This document shows positions 52,815-63,178 of a stretch of DNA of 64,000 nucleotides, one piece after another. Numbering within the stretch: the first letter of the stretch is position 1; each line of letters starts with the position of its first letter. Source of the DNA: Bombyx mori (taxonomy: Eukaryota > Arthropoda > Insecta > Lepidoptera > Bombycidae); assembly GCF_030269925.1 (NCBI RefSeq), contig NC_085132.1, forward strand, positions 5,664,501 to 5,728,500, in the 5' to 3' direction. A program made the position numbers and the translations under genes. A model generated the notes under the pieces. That model was not told the DNA's origin and did not search any database. It saw nothing but the letters and a program-made list of their open reading frames with translations.

Positions 52815-53124
52815 TAGATATGTGTCGTTCGCGAACGAACGAGTCAAACGACCCGGGTCTCAAATTCCGCGCGAACGATAGGGTCACTTCAAAAAATATG
52901 AGTCGTTCACTAAATCGACTCGTTTAATACAAAACCTTCGAATCAGAAGAAAAGAACCATACGAGTACGACGGTTATTCGGGTCATTTCGGGTTGCCGCG
53001 TCTCGCCCCGCGCCCGTCTCGCTTAGTCGTTCGTTCGACTGAACGGGTCGTACGAACCGGATCATTTTGTCAACAGGTCAGTACTGATCTGAATCTCTAA
53101 AATTGAACGAACGACACATATCTA
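52815..53124. mobile_element. hAT-type MITE with exact 8-bp target duplication
   Basis: TAGATATGTGTCGTTCG / CGAACGACACATATCTA inverted ends (17 bp) with GTACAGTG at 52807-52814 and 53125-53132. The interior is rich in CGTTCG/CGAACG blocks. 310 bp, non-coding. Confidence 0.92.
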
Positions 53125-53132
53125 GTACAGTG

Positions 53133-53619
53133 CCATCAGCCCATTTCTAGCATGCTGAATGTTATCGTATTTTGAGTACGTGTTTTTCTAGGAAGGTGCA
53201 CCGCACCATTTGAATCACTCTCACTTAAGAGTGATTCAAATTTTAAATTTATCAAGGGACCGCCTGATAAAAAAAAAAACACCTACAGAACATTTATTCG
53301 TTAATGAAATTACAAACGTCATTCCTTGTGACTTCCTCTCTAAAATCACTTAATTAATAAATATTTAACGAATTTACAATAGTGTTTTACTCACTGCGGA
53401 ATAAAACTATTTTATTTAAATAGTTCCGAAGAGATTTTGTCGGTAGCCTTTTTCCCAAAATATCTAAACAGAATGTCTAAATATGTTTTGATGACATAAT
53501 ATTTTAAAGAGGTATTTATGATTAGTGTCGTTATTAGTGTTATTAATTATTTATGATTTCGGATTCAAATATATTATTAAGTGTATAATCCATGTTTCGG
53601 ATAATGAATTTAAATATAT
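53133..53619. other. no feature recognised
   Basis: AT-rich flank of the LTR element. GAATCACTCT (53213-53222) recurs inverted as AGAGTGATTC (53228-53237), a short perfect hairpin. Confidence 0.45.
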
Positions 53620-53623
53620 ATAG

Positions 53624-53874
53624 TATTAGAGGCGATTCCCTCTTAAGTCAAAGTCGATGGGCGGAGCCATTGACGACGAGCACTCACGTGGACTCGTGAC
53701 GTCATCTGGAGGGGCAACCGACCGACCAGCAGGGACATCACGCCACCTCGGATCACTTTGGCTAGCAGCGCGCGCAGCGTTCACTTGTCTTAAGATTTAA
53801 TATTCTGTGTCGATCGTTCCTACCCACTTTTGTATTTTTTTTTATTTATTTAAATTATTAAGCCGTTGCTAAAA
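53624..53874 (+). repeat. 5' LTR
   Basis: Begins TATTAGAGGCGATTCCC and ends AGCCGTTGCTAAAA. It holds an E-box CACGTG (53685-53690) and a perfect CRE TGACGTCA (53697-53704), which could drive transcription. It differs from the 3' LTR at 53761 (G against T) only, as far as I can read. Confidence 0.88.
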
Positions 53875-53910
53875 TCAGAAGTGGGATAGGGCTTGTGCCC
53901 TATCCGCTTT
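53875..53910 (+). promoter_or_regulatory. Putative primer-binding site and leader hairpin
   Basis: TCAGAAGTGGGAT right after the LTR resembles the complement of the 3' part of tRNA-Leu (without the terminal TGGTG). It overlaps a perfect 9-bp hairpin, GGATAGGGC-TTGT-GCCCTATCC (53884-53905). tRNA identity is from memory. Confidence 0.4.
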
Positions 53911-54076
53911 TGGGTTATCCTGGCGTACAGTTTATTTTTAAAATTTGCATTAAATTAACAACGTAATGACCGATATACGTGTAACTGGAAGCAGGGTAGG
54001 AGGACGCTCACATTCGCCGAATGTTCGAGACCAAGTAGGAATAATATTGGCGCGTTTAATTGCTTAAAACTCAAAT

Positions 54077-55143
54077 GTGAACGTTGCGCGTGAGTCGAGC
54101 CCGCTAGGGTCGCAGATAGAAGACGCACGTCCCTCGACCGCGGACGGTGGTGGCGCCGGATCCGTGGTGGCGTTGGGAATCACATCACCGCCGCCGTCAG
54201 AGTCCCGCGCGTACGACGCTACAGACAGGATCATCGGAGCATTAAGTGCACTGTCCAAAGTAAGGTCGAACAATTTTTATATTTCTAATTTTGACCCCAG
54301 CGTTAATGATATCGATTCTTGGTGCGAAGTAGATTTTTTGTCGGATACTCTCTTATCAAATGTAATAAAGCACCAAGTAACTAGCTCAACGACTTTATCA
54401 CAACCGACCTTACGGTCTATTTTTATTGACGCGATAGAACATGCTCGAGACTGAATGGTCAGTTTCGATGGGTGGAAATAACATTCGAAGGGTTCAAAAT
54501 GTTACTAGTCGGCAACACACTCCATCAATACGTCAATTAGACAACAGTCCGACTGACCAGGTCGGTCATCATGTAAACGGGACGCCGTCTTGTTCCATCG
54601 CCGTGTCGATTGTACCCGCGTTTGAGAATAGATGTAAAATAGTTCCACCACGCGCTGTGACAATAAAGACAACAACTACCACATCAGCACGGATGTTAAC
54701 CGAATCCATTAGATTCGTAAATTCAGATCGAACTCATGGTTACCTTATTTCTAAGTTTTACCCTGCCGTGCAATACATAGACACATTGTGTAAGGAAGTA
54801 GAACGGGCTAGATCTTTAAAGGGGAAGGCACCGAGTATTTGTCACGAGTTTTGGGCTGTCTTAAGAGTGATGAGCGTACTTGGTTACAGGTGTGATTGTC
54901 TAGTGACCGGACGTGGGGTAACTTCGTAAAAGACTTTAAGCCGTGTGTCCGCGAAAGTTAGACTATGCCAATATTCTTTATAATGCTATGCAATTAGCAT
55001 CAGACTGCTTTGCCTCATACGTCGAGTGCGCCAGGAGATCGTTGCTCTGTCTTAAGATGGTCAGAGGTCTGACTGACAAACTCGGAACTTTAATAATGAT
55101 ACGGGGCATAATGGGCCCTCTGGTCTACAGATTCACGATTTGA
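54077..55143 (+). pseudogene. Degenerate gag of the LTR element
   Basis: Three frames continue one another: 54077-54454, 54441-54929 and 54943-55143. The motif F-x-P-x-x-x-x-I-D-x-x-C (FDPSVNDIDSWC, then FYPAVQYIDTLC with KEVERARSL) appears twice, so the N-terminal capsid part is either duplicated or rearranged. The last frame has CPRKLDYANILYNAMQLASD and IRGIMGPLVYR, typical of the capsid C-terminal part in arthropod Gypsy-like elements. No CCHC knuckle was found. Non-functional. Confidence 0.65.
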
Positions 55144-55269
55144 TTTAATTTTTGGTGGAGGTCAGGTTAGGCCGAGTCCTCGTAGGGTTCAGGCACTAGC
55201 TGAGTCACCAGTGATGCGTAATATCGAGTAATTTTTGGGAAATTAGAACAATCTGGTGAGTCGAATTAT

Positions 55270-55330
55270 TTTTATTTGGATTCTGGTGCCGAATGCTTCA
55301 GTCCCGAAATATTAAAGCAAGACTTCACAG
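55270..55330 (+). pseudogene. Retroviral-type protease active-site remnant
   Basis: The frame of the third gag piece resumes with YFYLDSGAECFSPEILKQ; D-S-G-A-E at 55279-55293 is the aspartic protease motif. A stop follows within ten codons, at about 55337, and the RT domain never appears. Confidence 0.6.
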
Positions 55331-55362
55331 AAGTTTGAATGATTTCGACACCGATAAGCAAA

Positions 55363-55381
55363 AGAGAGAGAGAGAGAGAGA
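55363..55381. repeat. (AG)n microsatellite inside the LTR element
   Basis: Nine GA units; lies at the point where the pol deletion seems to begin. Confidence 0.85.
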
Positions 55382-55971
55382 AGCAAAGTAGCTAAGTTAG
55401 TAAAATTTGATGATCTAATGAAGATAGATCGCTTTAACTGGTAATAGAACCTATAACACTCATGATTACATAAAGAAAAGTTGCCCTACTGACGAGTCAA
55501 ACGTAGAAGACTGTGATGAGTGAGGTGAGAGTACCTCCATCGAGTGGTACAGCTGATACCATCACCATTTGGTCGTACTGTACGCACCTGTCCGTAGTCG
55601 TGACTGCAATTCACTTGTGAGTTGTTCAAGAGGGCGATGGGCGGCTGGTGGTATAGCGAAGACCTGGGTCTCAAAGGAGACTATTGTTGTGTTGATCTAG
55701 TAACGACCTGAGAGTCGCTGACTATATTGTGAAGTGATGTGTATTGGTTTTATCATTTGTGGTAATGATAATATGGGTAGGCATCAATGACACTAGCTGC
55801 GCTGACAGCCAGGTCAAGAACGTTTTATACGATCTGAGTTGTTATGGTTTCTGATTATTGTGTTTCGACCTTGTGTTATCAATGATTGTTATGGTTCAGT
55901 TTTTTGGTTTACTACTATCTGGTCATGTAAGAGTTGTGTGCATATGCCTACTGAGTAACGTAAACCTTGCG

Positions 55972-56258
55972 ACGTGGTAACATAGTTCACGTAGCGTGGT
56001 AACATAGTTCACGCAGAGATTTACGTGGTAACATAGTTCACGTAGATGTTGTACCGTGGTAACATAGTTCACGCAGAGATTTACGTGGTAACATAGTTCA
56101 CGTAGATGTTGTACCGTGGTAACATAGTTCACGTAGATGTTGTAACGTGGTAACATAGTTCACGTAGATGTTGTAACGTGGTAACATAGTTCACGTATAT
56201 GTTGTAACGTGGTAACAAAGTTCACGTAAAGGTGTGACGTGGTAACGCAGTTCACGTT
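55972..56258. repeat. Ten-copy tandem array, about 21-31 bp units
   Basis: Each unit has ACGTGGTAACATAGTTCACG followed by TAGATGTTGTA or CAGAGATTTA. Starts are near 55972, 55994, 56023, 56054, 56083, 56114, 56144, 56175, 56207 and 56237; the last two copies diverge. ACGTG and CACGT at the ends of each core are inverted repeats. Further decayed units (GGTAAC...GCCATGTC) follow to 56360. It is 360 bp before the 3' LTR. Confidence 0.9.
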
Positions 56259-56448
56259 ACGAGTGTATTGGCTTGACATGTTAACTTGGCCATGTCAACC
56301 AGACTTTACTCTCACAGTATATTATACACCCGATATGGTAACAGTGCCATGTCGTCAGTACATCTAACGTAACTCAACAAGAGCCTACTATACATGAACA
56401 CACTGAAATGTGATGTAAAATGCTCACAAAAACTACTAACTTTTACTA

Positions 56449-56620
56449 ATGGTTCATGGTACAAAAATCATGATTGTAATGCAAACAATCTATTTCTATG
56501 ACGATATCATAGAACACTCCGATAGAAACGTTGTGCACACAGTGAGTCCTGCATCGTCAGAGATTGAAGACGGTCATGACATCGAGGTGAACGTGGACGT
56601 CCACCAGTCAGGAGAGGCCG
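56449..56620 (+). pseudogene. Possible C-terminal end of the lost pol
   Basis: A 64-codon frame runs into the 3' LTR with an acidic segment SSEIEDGHDIEVNVDVH. Its position (last frame before the polypurine tract) fits an integrase tail, but no motif proves it. Confidence 0.3.
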
Positions 56621-56871
56621 TATTAGAGGCGATTCCCTCTTAAGTCAAAGTCGATGGGCGGAGCCATTGACGACGAGCACTCACGTGGACTCGTGACGTC
56701 ATCTGGAGGGGCAACCGACCGACCAGCAGGGACATCACGCCACCTCGGATCACTTTGTCTAGCAGCGCGCGCAGCGTTCACTTGTCTTAAGATTTAATAT
56801 TCTGTGTCGATCGTTCCTACCCACTTTTGTATTTTTTTTTATTTATTTAAATTATTAAGCCGTTGCTAAAA
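56621..56871 (+). repeat. 3' LTR
   Basis: Copy of 53624-53874 with one difference seen (56758). E-box and CRE are both kept (CRE at 56694-56701). Confidence 0.88.
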
Positions 56872-56875
56872 ATAG

Positions 56876-57598
56876 ATAATAGTTTTGGGCCATCGACCTT
56901 CTTGAGATCCTATAAAATATGTTTTAATTATAATTTTGTACGTTTTAAGCATGATAAAATTAGAAATTTTATATAAGCAATCATATTAAATCGATATGAA
57001 AGTCAATAAATAATGTACAACCCAAAACAGACGGCCGAACTGACGTGACAATGACATTTGGCGCGCAAAACATGGCGGATTTTCGGCCTCATTAGACGGA
57101 GACGGAGACATTTACGTATATTCATGTTTCATTTTATGTACGCACTGAAATACTGTTATATTCTTTTCTTGCGAGTTAAAGTGCTGAGTAAGAACGAGAT
57201 AGATATATGTTTATGTGTGTACCTTCAAAATGGGTGCTATTTATATAAGCAATTGTACGTATAGAACAATATGTCGTGTCCCTACTATATAGGTCTATGG
57301 TAATTCCATAATGTTGTGATGCCAAGACGTTCGGAAAGGACAGCAGAAATAAATGTGCTCTGTGCCCTTTGCTTATCTAAAGTATAAAAGAGATACCTAA
57401 TTCAATGTTTTAGATTGAGGACTTTGTTCAACTATGATGAAAAAAATGAATGGTTTTATGCCGAACTACCCTTACGCAGGTAGCCTGTCGATCAGCGTAG
57501 TGAGGTGACTGGAACAAAATATTTAGTTAAATTTTCTTCGAAAAATTTATTGCGTTTGGATGGCACACATTGATAGTAATTTAAGTAAACAAAACTAA
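56876..57598. other. no gene; promoter-like ACATGGCGG at 57070-57078
   Basis: A YY1/Pho-like motif again, with a hopeless reading frame (seven residues before a stop in the GCG-GAT frame). Confidence 0.4.
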
Positions 57599-57891
57599 CT
57601 ATATTTATATAAAAAAATGAATTGCTGTTCGTTAGTCTCGCTCAAATTCGCGAACGGCTGGACCGATTTGGCTAATTTTGGTCTTGAATTATTTGTGGAA
57701 GTCCAGAGAAGGTTTAAAAGGTAGATAAATATGAAAATTCTCGAAATTAAATAAAAATAACAATTTTATTTTTCCTTTGATGGGTCCCCCGTCGGACAGA
57801 TTCCTTTTGTTTATTTTAAGTTTACTTTATACAAAAGTTTAGGCCTTTTATTTATCGATTGAAGCACTACAAAGTCTGCCGGGTCAGCTAG
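57599..57891 (+). mobile_element. Non-autonomous Helitron (family ending GCCGGGTCAGCTAG)
   Basis: Ends AAGTCTGCCGGGTCAGCTAG before T. The 5' end (CTATATTTATATAAAAAAAT) has lost its TC. Inverse relative of 1766-2053, with GGGTCCCCCGTCGGACAG shared. Confidence 0.75.
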
Positions 57892-59211
57892 TACCCGTAG
57901 TAGTTATAATTTTGTTAAGGTCTCTTTAAACTCTAAACATTAAAAGCGCTAAATGTCCCCAAAGATACACGGTTCCAAATTACCTCCCGTACTAAGTCCA
58001 ACACTCACCATATATAACTGGCCACCACAATTAGACCGGTCCCAGCACACCTATGACCCGAGCAGTATGACAAGCCTCATTGTCTCCGCGCGGTCGTTTG
58101 TCAACGACACTGTCCAGGGACCTGACCGACCCACTGACATGAGAGGGTTAATGCAGTGATGAGCTAAATAAAATATTAGGTTGCTTTTGTATGTTGCGGA
58201 ACTTAATAAAAAAGAATGTTACAGAAGCTTTTCTAAAATTTGGAGATTCGCGTTTCGTCTCACATAGACATAAATAAGCCTCACCCGTCTTTTTTATTAA
58301 TGTCGGAGTCGGATCTTCGTGCATCATACGTAGAATTTTTTTTTTTCTAAAGCAATATTTGGATTTTGTCCAATCTCACAAATTGGTCAGGATCACTGTT
58401 CAAAGAACGTAGATCAACTACATTCTTGTAAGGCTGGATATTATTGACATCCACAATGAGATCCTTTACTGTATCAGAACGCGAAATTTAGCTGTGATAG
58501 CAGTTTCAATTAAGTCAAAGATTATCTAAAAATGAAGAAAATTTACTGTAGAATAATAAAAATTTCTACTCATGCTATTTTATTACCAATATAAAAGACA
58601 AAAAAAACAATATTTTAATAATTAATTACAGTACAAACTTAAAAGTCTTCCTTTGATATACCGCTGTATTACGAGCCCGATATTAAAAGCATTTCATTTT
58701 CCGCCATTTTAATTAAAAATTTAATCAAATTTCACGCGTTTGAAACTTGACAAAAACCGGACAGATTTTCGGATGAGTAATCTGAGTTGTTTATGCACCG
58801 TGGCAGATGCGAAAGCTATTCTTTGTAGCGAAATCATTTATCAACGACACAGTATTGGACGGGGCTAATGGAGACCGGAGTTAGAATTACAATTTGGGGG
58901 CGGACTTGGGACATCGTCCGTACTATAACCATAATCCTTGTAAGATATTTAATCTATTTGTGGAGTCAAAAACAAATTGTTTTGTTTTATATAGTTACGG
59001 CCTCCACGGAATCTGTTTCATATTAATGTTACCAGAACACACTGAGAAATGGAAGGATTTAATAAAAAAATAAGAATACATAGCAGTTCTACATTTTTGC
59101 TACTAATCTAAATTACTAAGTAATAGTGTAACTATCTGGTAAAAACTGTTGCTACTCAAAAAAGGATTATTTTGAATTATAAAATATTATGACATACATA
59201 GTTTTTTTTAC
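57892..59211. other. no gene recognised
   Basis: 1.3 kb; the 68-codon frame at 57953 has no support. Confidence 0.45.
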
Positions 59212-59448
59212 TTTTTTTTATTGCTTAGATGGGTGGACGAGCTCACAGCCTACCCGGTGTTAAGTGGTTACTGGAGCCCATAGACATCTACAACGTAAAT
59301 GCGCCACCCACCTTGGGATATAAGTTCTAAGGTCTCAGTATAGTTACAACGGCTACCCCACCCTTCAAACCGAAACGCATTACTGCTTCACGGAAGAAAT
59401 AAGCTGGGTGGTGGTACCTTACCATGCGGACTCACATCTACCACCAGT
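59212..59448 (-). mobile_element. Bm1-type SINE, short class, antisense
   Basis: CTTTTTTTTATTGCTTAGAT to ATCTACCACCAGT. Confidence 0.92.
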
Positions 59449-60190
59449 AAAATAGGCGGGGAACGATTGCGAACAGTTCATTATTTTAGCGCGAATGTGC
59501 TCTTTTGTTTAAAAAGCAACTTATATAACAGAATATTAGAGATGTCACCGGATAATTGTACGCAACGATAATTTATAATTAATATAATGGTATTATAAAC
59601 TGTCGATAGATTGGGAACGTATATTATTGACAAAGTAACTCTTACATTTCCGCATGGTTTATAAACTGGCAATGCTTAATAAAATTGTGAATTTGCATTG
59701 GACGAAATGTTTGGGCTGATTGGTTGTCATTAACAATTTTTTTTTATATGTACTTCTCAATAACGTATTGGGAAATTATATCTAACAATCGAAGAAACAT
59801 ACCGTTACGCCGATAAGTATAACGCCATCTGTCGTCGAATAGCGGAAATGAGTATCAAAAGAACTAGTAAAATCGAGAACGCTCCAGAAGCGTAACGCCA
59901 TCAATTATCAAATAGTGGAAACACATATCCAAACGACTGACCTTACCGAGAATGTTCGCGATAATTGTAGAGTTGTCGTATCGACAATAAAAGCGATGCA
60001 GAGATGACACGAAGTTAGTTAGTAATCGGATCTAGTCGAAACGAAAAAGCAAACGGATCACTTGAAGCGAAGCGGAAGAAGTGAATTGTAAAGTGTTCTG
60101 TAAGTTTTCCAAGCGTTAAATAGAGTTTCTATTTGTACTTCGGTGAAAGTGAAGTTTATTTAATTCGAAATCCAGCGCGTAACAATACAA
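59449..60190. other. possible LTR-derived segment at about 59750-60190
   Basis: ACGCCATCTGTCGTCGAATA and ACGCCATCAATTATCAAATA are diverged units about 68 bp apart. ACAATAAAAGCGATGCAGAG looks like a TATA region, and AAATCCAGCGCGTAACA looks like a Gypsy-type LTR end. No paired end or target duplication was found, so this stays tentative. Confidence 0.35.
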
Positions 60191-60433
60191 ATCTTTTACT
60201 CGTAAAAATATTCCGCTATCTTTTCACATAAAAAAGACCATGAAAAGAACAACTGTAATTTCGGGATTTTTAAGAATTTTCGGAGATGCTAAAATCTGTT
60301 TTACTAACAAAAAAAAAACAAAATGTGTGCAATTCACACGTGGTAGAAGTGAAACCTTCCAAAATTAAAATACAATTATCCTAAACGTCTTAAGTATATG
60401 TAAAATTTTGTCATTAGTAAATAATTGTAAGGT

Positions 60434-60542
60434 AGCGCCCTCTGTGAATTGATATTTTAATTTCACGTATAATCCTAAATTAAAATTCACTACAAGAGCT
60501 TTCATACACACGTTAGTATTAAAGAATCTCACAGATGGCGCT
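60434..60542. mobile_element. Small inverted-repeat element, AGCGCCATCTGTGA-type ends
   Basis: AGCGCCCTCTGTGA (60434-60447) and TCACAGATGGCGCT (60529-60542) are inverse with one mismatch over 14 bp. GTA lies on both sides of the GCGCC core. 109 bp. It could be a tiny MITE or a pair of divergent CTCF-like sites. Confidence 0.5.
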
Positions 60543-61089
60543 GTATTAAATAGTATGTATATTTCTGTCTCATTCTTTGCTGGCTTCATCCTACACATTT
60601 TTGTATTTGTGTCTCTTACCTGTCGTTTTTTCCAGGACCAGGATCCGTATATTCAATGTAGGGCAACTTTTGTAGTGGTCGACAAATAAAAATTCACTTC
60701 ATCTACGACTCTGTGCTAGCAAGTTCAAGGACACGATGACATTCAAATAACTATTTATAGACAACGTTGCTTGTTCAAAGTGGATGCCAATCATTATTCA
60801 CCCCCGACAATGAAATGAAAGGAATTGGTTATGAAATTGCTGCGATAATGGAATAACCGCGTTGGTCTTAATGTTTGGTTTATTAAACTACAATAAAGGT
60901 TATAATTTTGCGTGGATTTCTATCATGTATGAACAGTTAAATGTTGTTACCTTTGAGGTCTTCGAATAATTTGTTCAAAGTTTTAAGATTATTTCATTTT
61001 AGCGAAGTGAAAATTGTAATATTTAGAATGGAATAAAATTTAAGAAGGTATAATTTGTTGGGTGAATTTTAAGCCTTTTCAGCTTCGCC
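60543..61089. other. no feature recognised
   Basis: Spacer. Confidence 0.4.
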
Positions 61090-61262
61090 AGGCCATGTTG
61101 ATGAGGATGAGTTCGGTCAGGTGGGATGGAATTGGTGAACAGCTGCTCGAGTTCTTTGGAAGGAGACATGATAGCTCAACAGCAGCTGTTTCACGAATGC
61201 ATCTACTACCGGATCGGAATCGCGTCGGCGAGAAACTCAGCGGGCTGATGCTATGCGAAGAA
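61090..61262 (+). mobile_element. LINE 3'-UTR family A relative
   Basis: GGAATTGGTGAACAGCTGCT, CTACTACCGGATCGGAATCG and GCGAGAAACTCAGCGGGCTG link the upstream block seen at 51645 to the standard family A block. Confidence 0.55.
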
Positions 61263-61546
61263 GGTAGATATTTAATGCTACCACCTTCTATTTTCGGCTT
61301 AAAAATATGACAGCGCCAATTAGTGTATAATGTAACCGATATAATGTAAAAACAAGACAATACTACGATTTCAGCTGATTTTAATTATTATGAATTTTTC
61401 AACTTGTGGCGTTTTTAATATGTATATTATTAAGAGCTCTTCATTTTATAACAGGGGTTCTTAAAGGAGAAACGTGAAATTAGACAGCAATCTGACCATG
61501 CCCTTTACATCGGTAGCTGCCAGTAGTTTCGAGGGCTTCACCATGC

Positions 61547-61662
61547 TTTTTTTTATTGCCCTTGTAGGCAGATGAGCATACGGCCCACCTGTATGTGAGT
61601 GGTTACTGTTGCTCATGGACGTCAATAATGCCAGGGATAGAGCGAAGCCGCTGCCTACCAAA
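61547..61662 (-). mobile_element. Repeat family B 3' end, antisense
   Basis: Poly(T)ATTGCCCTTGTAGGCA, CGGCCCACCTGTATGTGAGT, AAGCCGCTGCCTACC. Confidence 0.65.
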
Positions 61663-61853
61663 GCCTGCTTGATGGGCGAGCTCACAAGGATCAGCTTGAG
61701 TTGAGCTTGAGCTGAGATCACAAGTCCTCGCTGGATCTAAGACCGTATCGTAATCGCTGCGATGTACCGATTTTTGATCTTAGTCAATAGTAGGTACGAA
61801 ATAGGCTTTTAACGACACAACAACCTGCCATTAGAATTGTGTATGAATGTAAT

Positions 61854-62149
61854 CTAGTGGTCCCCCGGTAGTCGAAATTCGACTATAATTAATTGAAATT
61901 ATTAGTTTGTACACTATTATGATTTTATTGTCAAAGACTAATACTTCTATAATCACAGATTTCACCAAAATTACACATTAGCACATAAAATTATAGACAA
62001 ACAATATTAACCTTCTGTCAATTTGACCACAGACTTTTAAACAATAGCAAAAGTTTGACAATAAACAAATATTATGCATGCGTGTGTGTGTCAAATACAT
62101 GGTAGTGTGTGTAATGTTTTTTTAATTGATTTAATGTATTTATTATGCA
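61854..62149 (-). mobile_element. Non-autonomous Helitron, truncated
   Basis: Plus strand CTAGTGGTCCCCCGGTAGTC; stops at TTATTATGCA where the next Helitron begins, so its 5' third is missing. Confidence 0.75.
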
Positions 62150-62551
62150 CTAGAGGTCCCGCAGTAGTCGAAATTCGACTATAATTAATTGGAATTGTAA
62201 GTTTGTACCCTATTATGATTGTATTTTATACTTCTATAATCACAAATTTCGCCAAGATTACACTATAAAAACAATATTTAACCTATTCTCAATTTGACAA
62301 TAGACGCCAAGAACAAAAGTTTGACAATAAATAGTATGCATGCGTGTGTGCGTCAAATACATGGTATGTAGTGTGTGTTATGTTTTCTTTATCGATTTAA
62401 TGTATCTTTAATGCATTATTTTAAAAAAACATTAGCATTGTGCACTCCTTCTCTATATTCTCTATAAGCGTGAGAAATTTCATGCTCCTCCGTCCGCGAA
62501 ATTTACTTAAAAAGGGATATAAAGTTTTTGCTTCACGTATTAATATATAGA
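62150..62551 (-). mobile_element. Non-autonomous Helitron (family ending GCGGGACCTCTAG)
   Basis: CTAGAGGTCCCGCAGTAGTC ... CACGTATTAATATATAGA between A and T. Abuts the truncated copy with no spacer, same orientation. Confidence 0.85.
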
Positions 62552-63175
62552 TTGTGTATGTATGCTTTAAATGAGGTAATACCACGAATAACAGCTTAAT
62601 GATATGCCCTTTTCATTATTTGACCTTTAGCCCTGTAACGTACTTAAAAAAAAAACGCTATAATTTTGTGTCGTTTACAAAACTCCATCGTAACAGCACC
62701 GCCGAAGTATTTTATAATAGAACGAAGGGCATTTGCATAAATTAATAAACATAACGTGGCCACATTGTTTCTGTTACGATAATGATCTTTATTGCACTAT
62801 TTTGGGGTCTTTGTTAACGTAATGACGTGCCAGGAATGTTTTTATTTCTGTTGAGTAAGATAAACATTAAAGAATAATAGAAGACGTCAATAAGATTGAG
62901 AAGAATTTAGAGACAACCAAATATCTAGATCAAAGTCAATGATTAATACATATACCTATAGATATGAGGTTAAATAAAGCAATTTAATTTATTTATACCC
63001 GGTTTCAATTTCAAACATGAAAACAGATTATGCATGAGTTATGTAGCGCTTGGAACATCATGTAAACTCACTTAGTAGTTTCTAGTTTGAAGTTTCTTAA
63101 GTACTTGGTTGCTGATGCATGCTCAACTAACTCATAGCAATTTGTTTATGGACATTTTTTTTAAATAAAACATAT
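62552..63175. other. no feature recognised
   Basis: AT-rich spacer. Confidence 0.45.
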
Positions 63176-63178
63176 ATG

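Larger units (their letters stand above)
53620..56875 (+). mobile_element. LTR retrotransposon lacking pol, intact LTRs, ATAG target duplication
   Basis: Two direct repeats of 251 bp (53624-53874, 56621-56871) flanked by ATAG at 53620-53623 and 56872-56875. Between them lie a hairpin leader, frame-broken gag, a DSGAE protease motif, about 0.6 kb of unassigned sequence, a ten-copy tandem array, and a purine-rich tract (AGGAGAGG) directly before the 3' LTR. RT, RNase H and integrase are missing. Gag and 4-bp duplication point to Ty3/Gypsy-like origin. The LTR ends are not TG/CA, which is unusual. Confidence 0.82.

Noticed and set aside
55923..56156. 77-codon minus-strand frame with repeated LRELCYHVN units
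   Set aside because: It is only the translation of the tandem array; unit length near 30 bp keeps the frame open without selection.
55972..56258. Regular repeats that might suggest a CRISPR array
   Set aside because: Eukaryotic context, units of unequal length with no unique spacers, and position inside an LTR retrotransposon; it is a tandem repeat.
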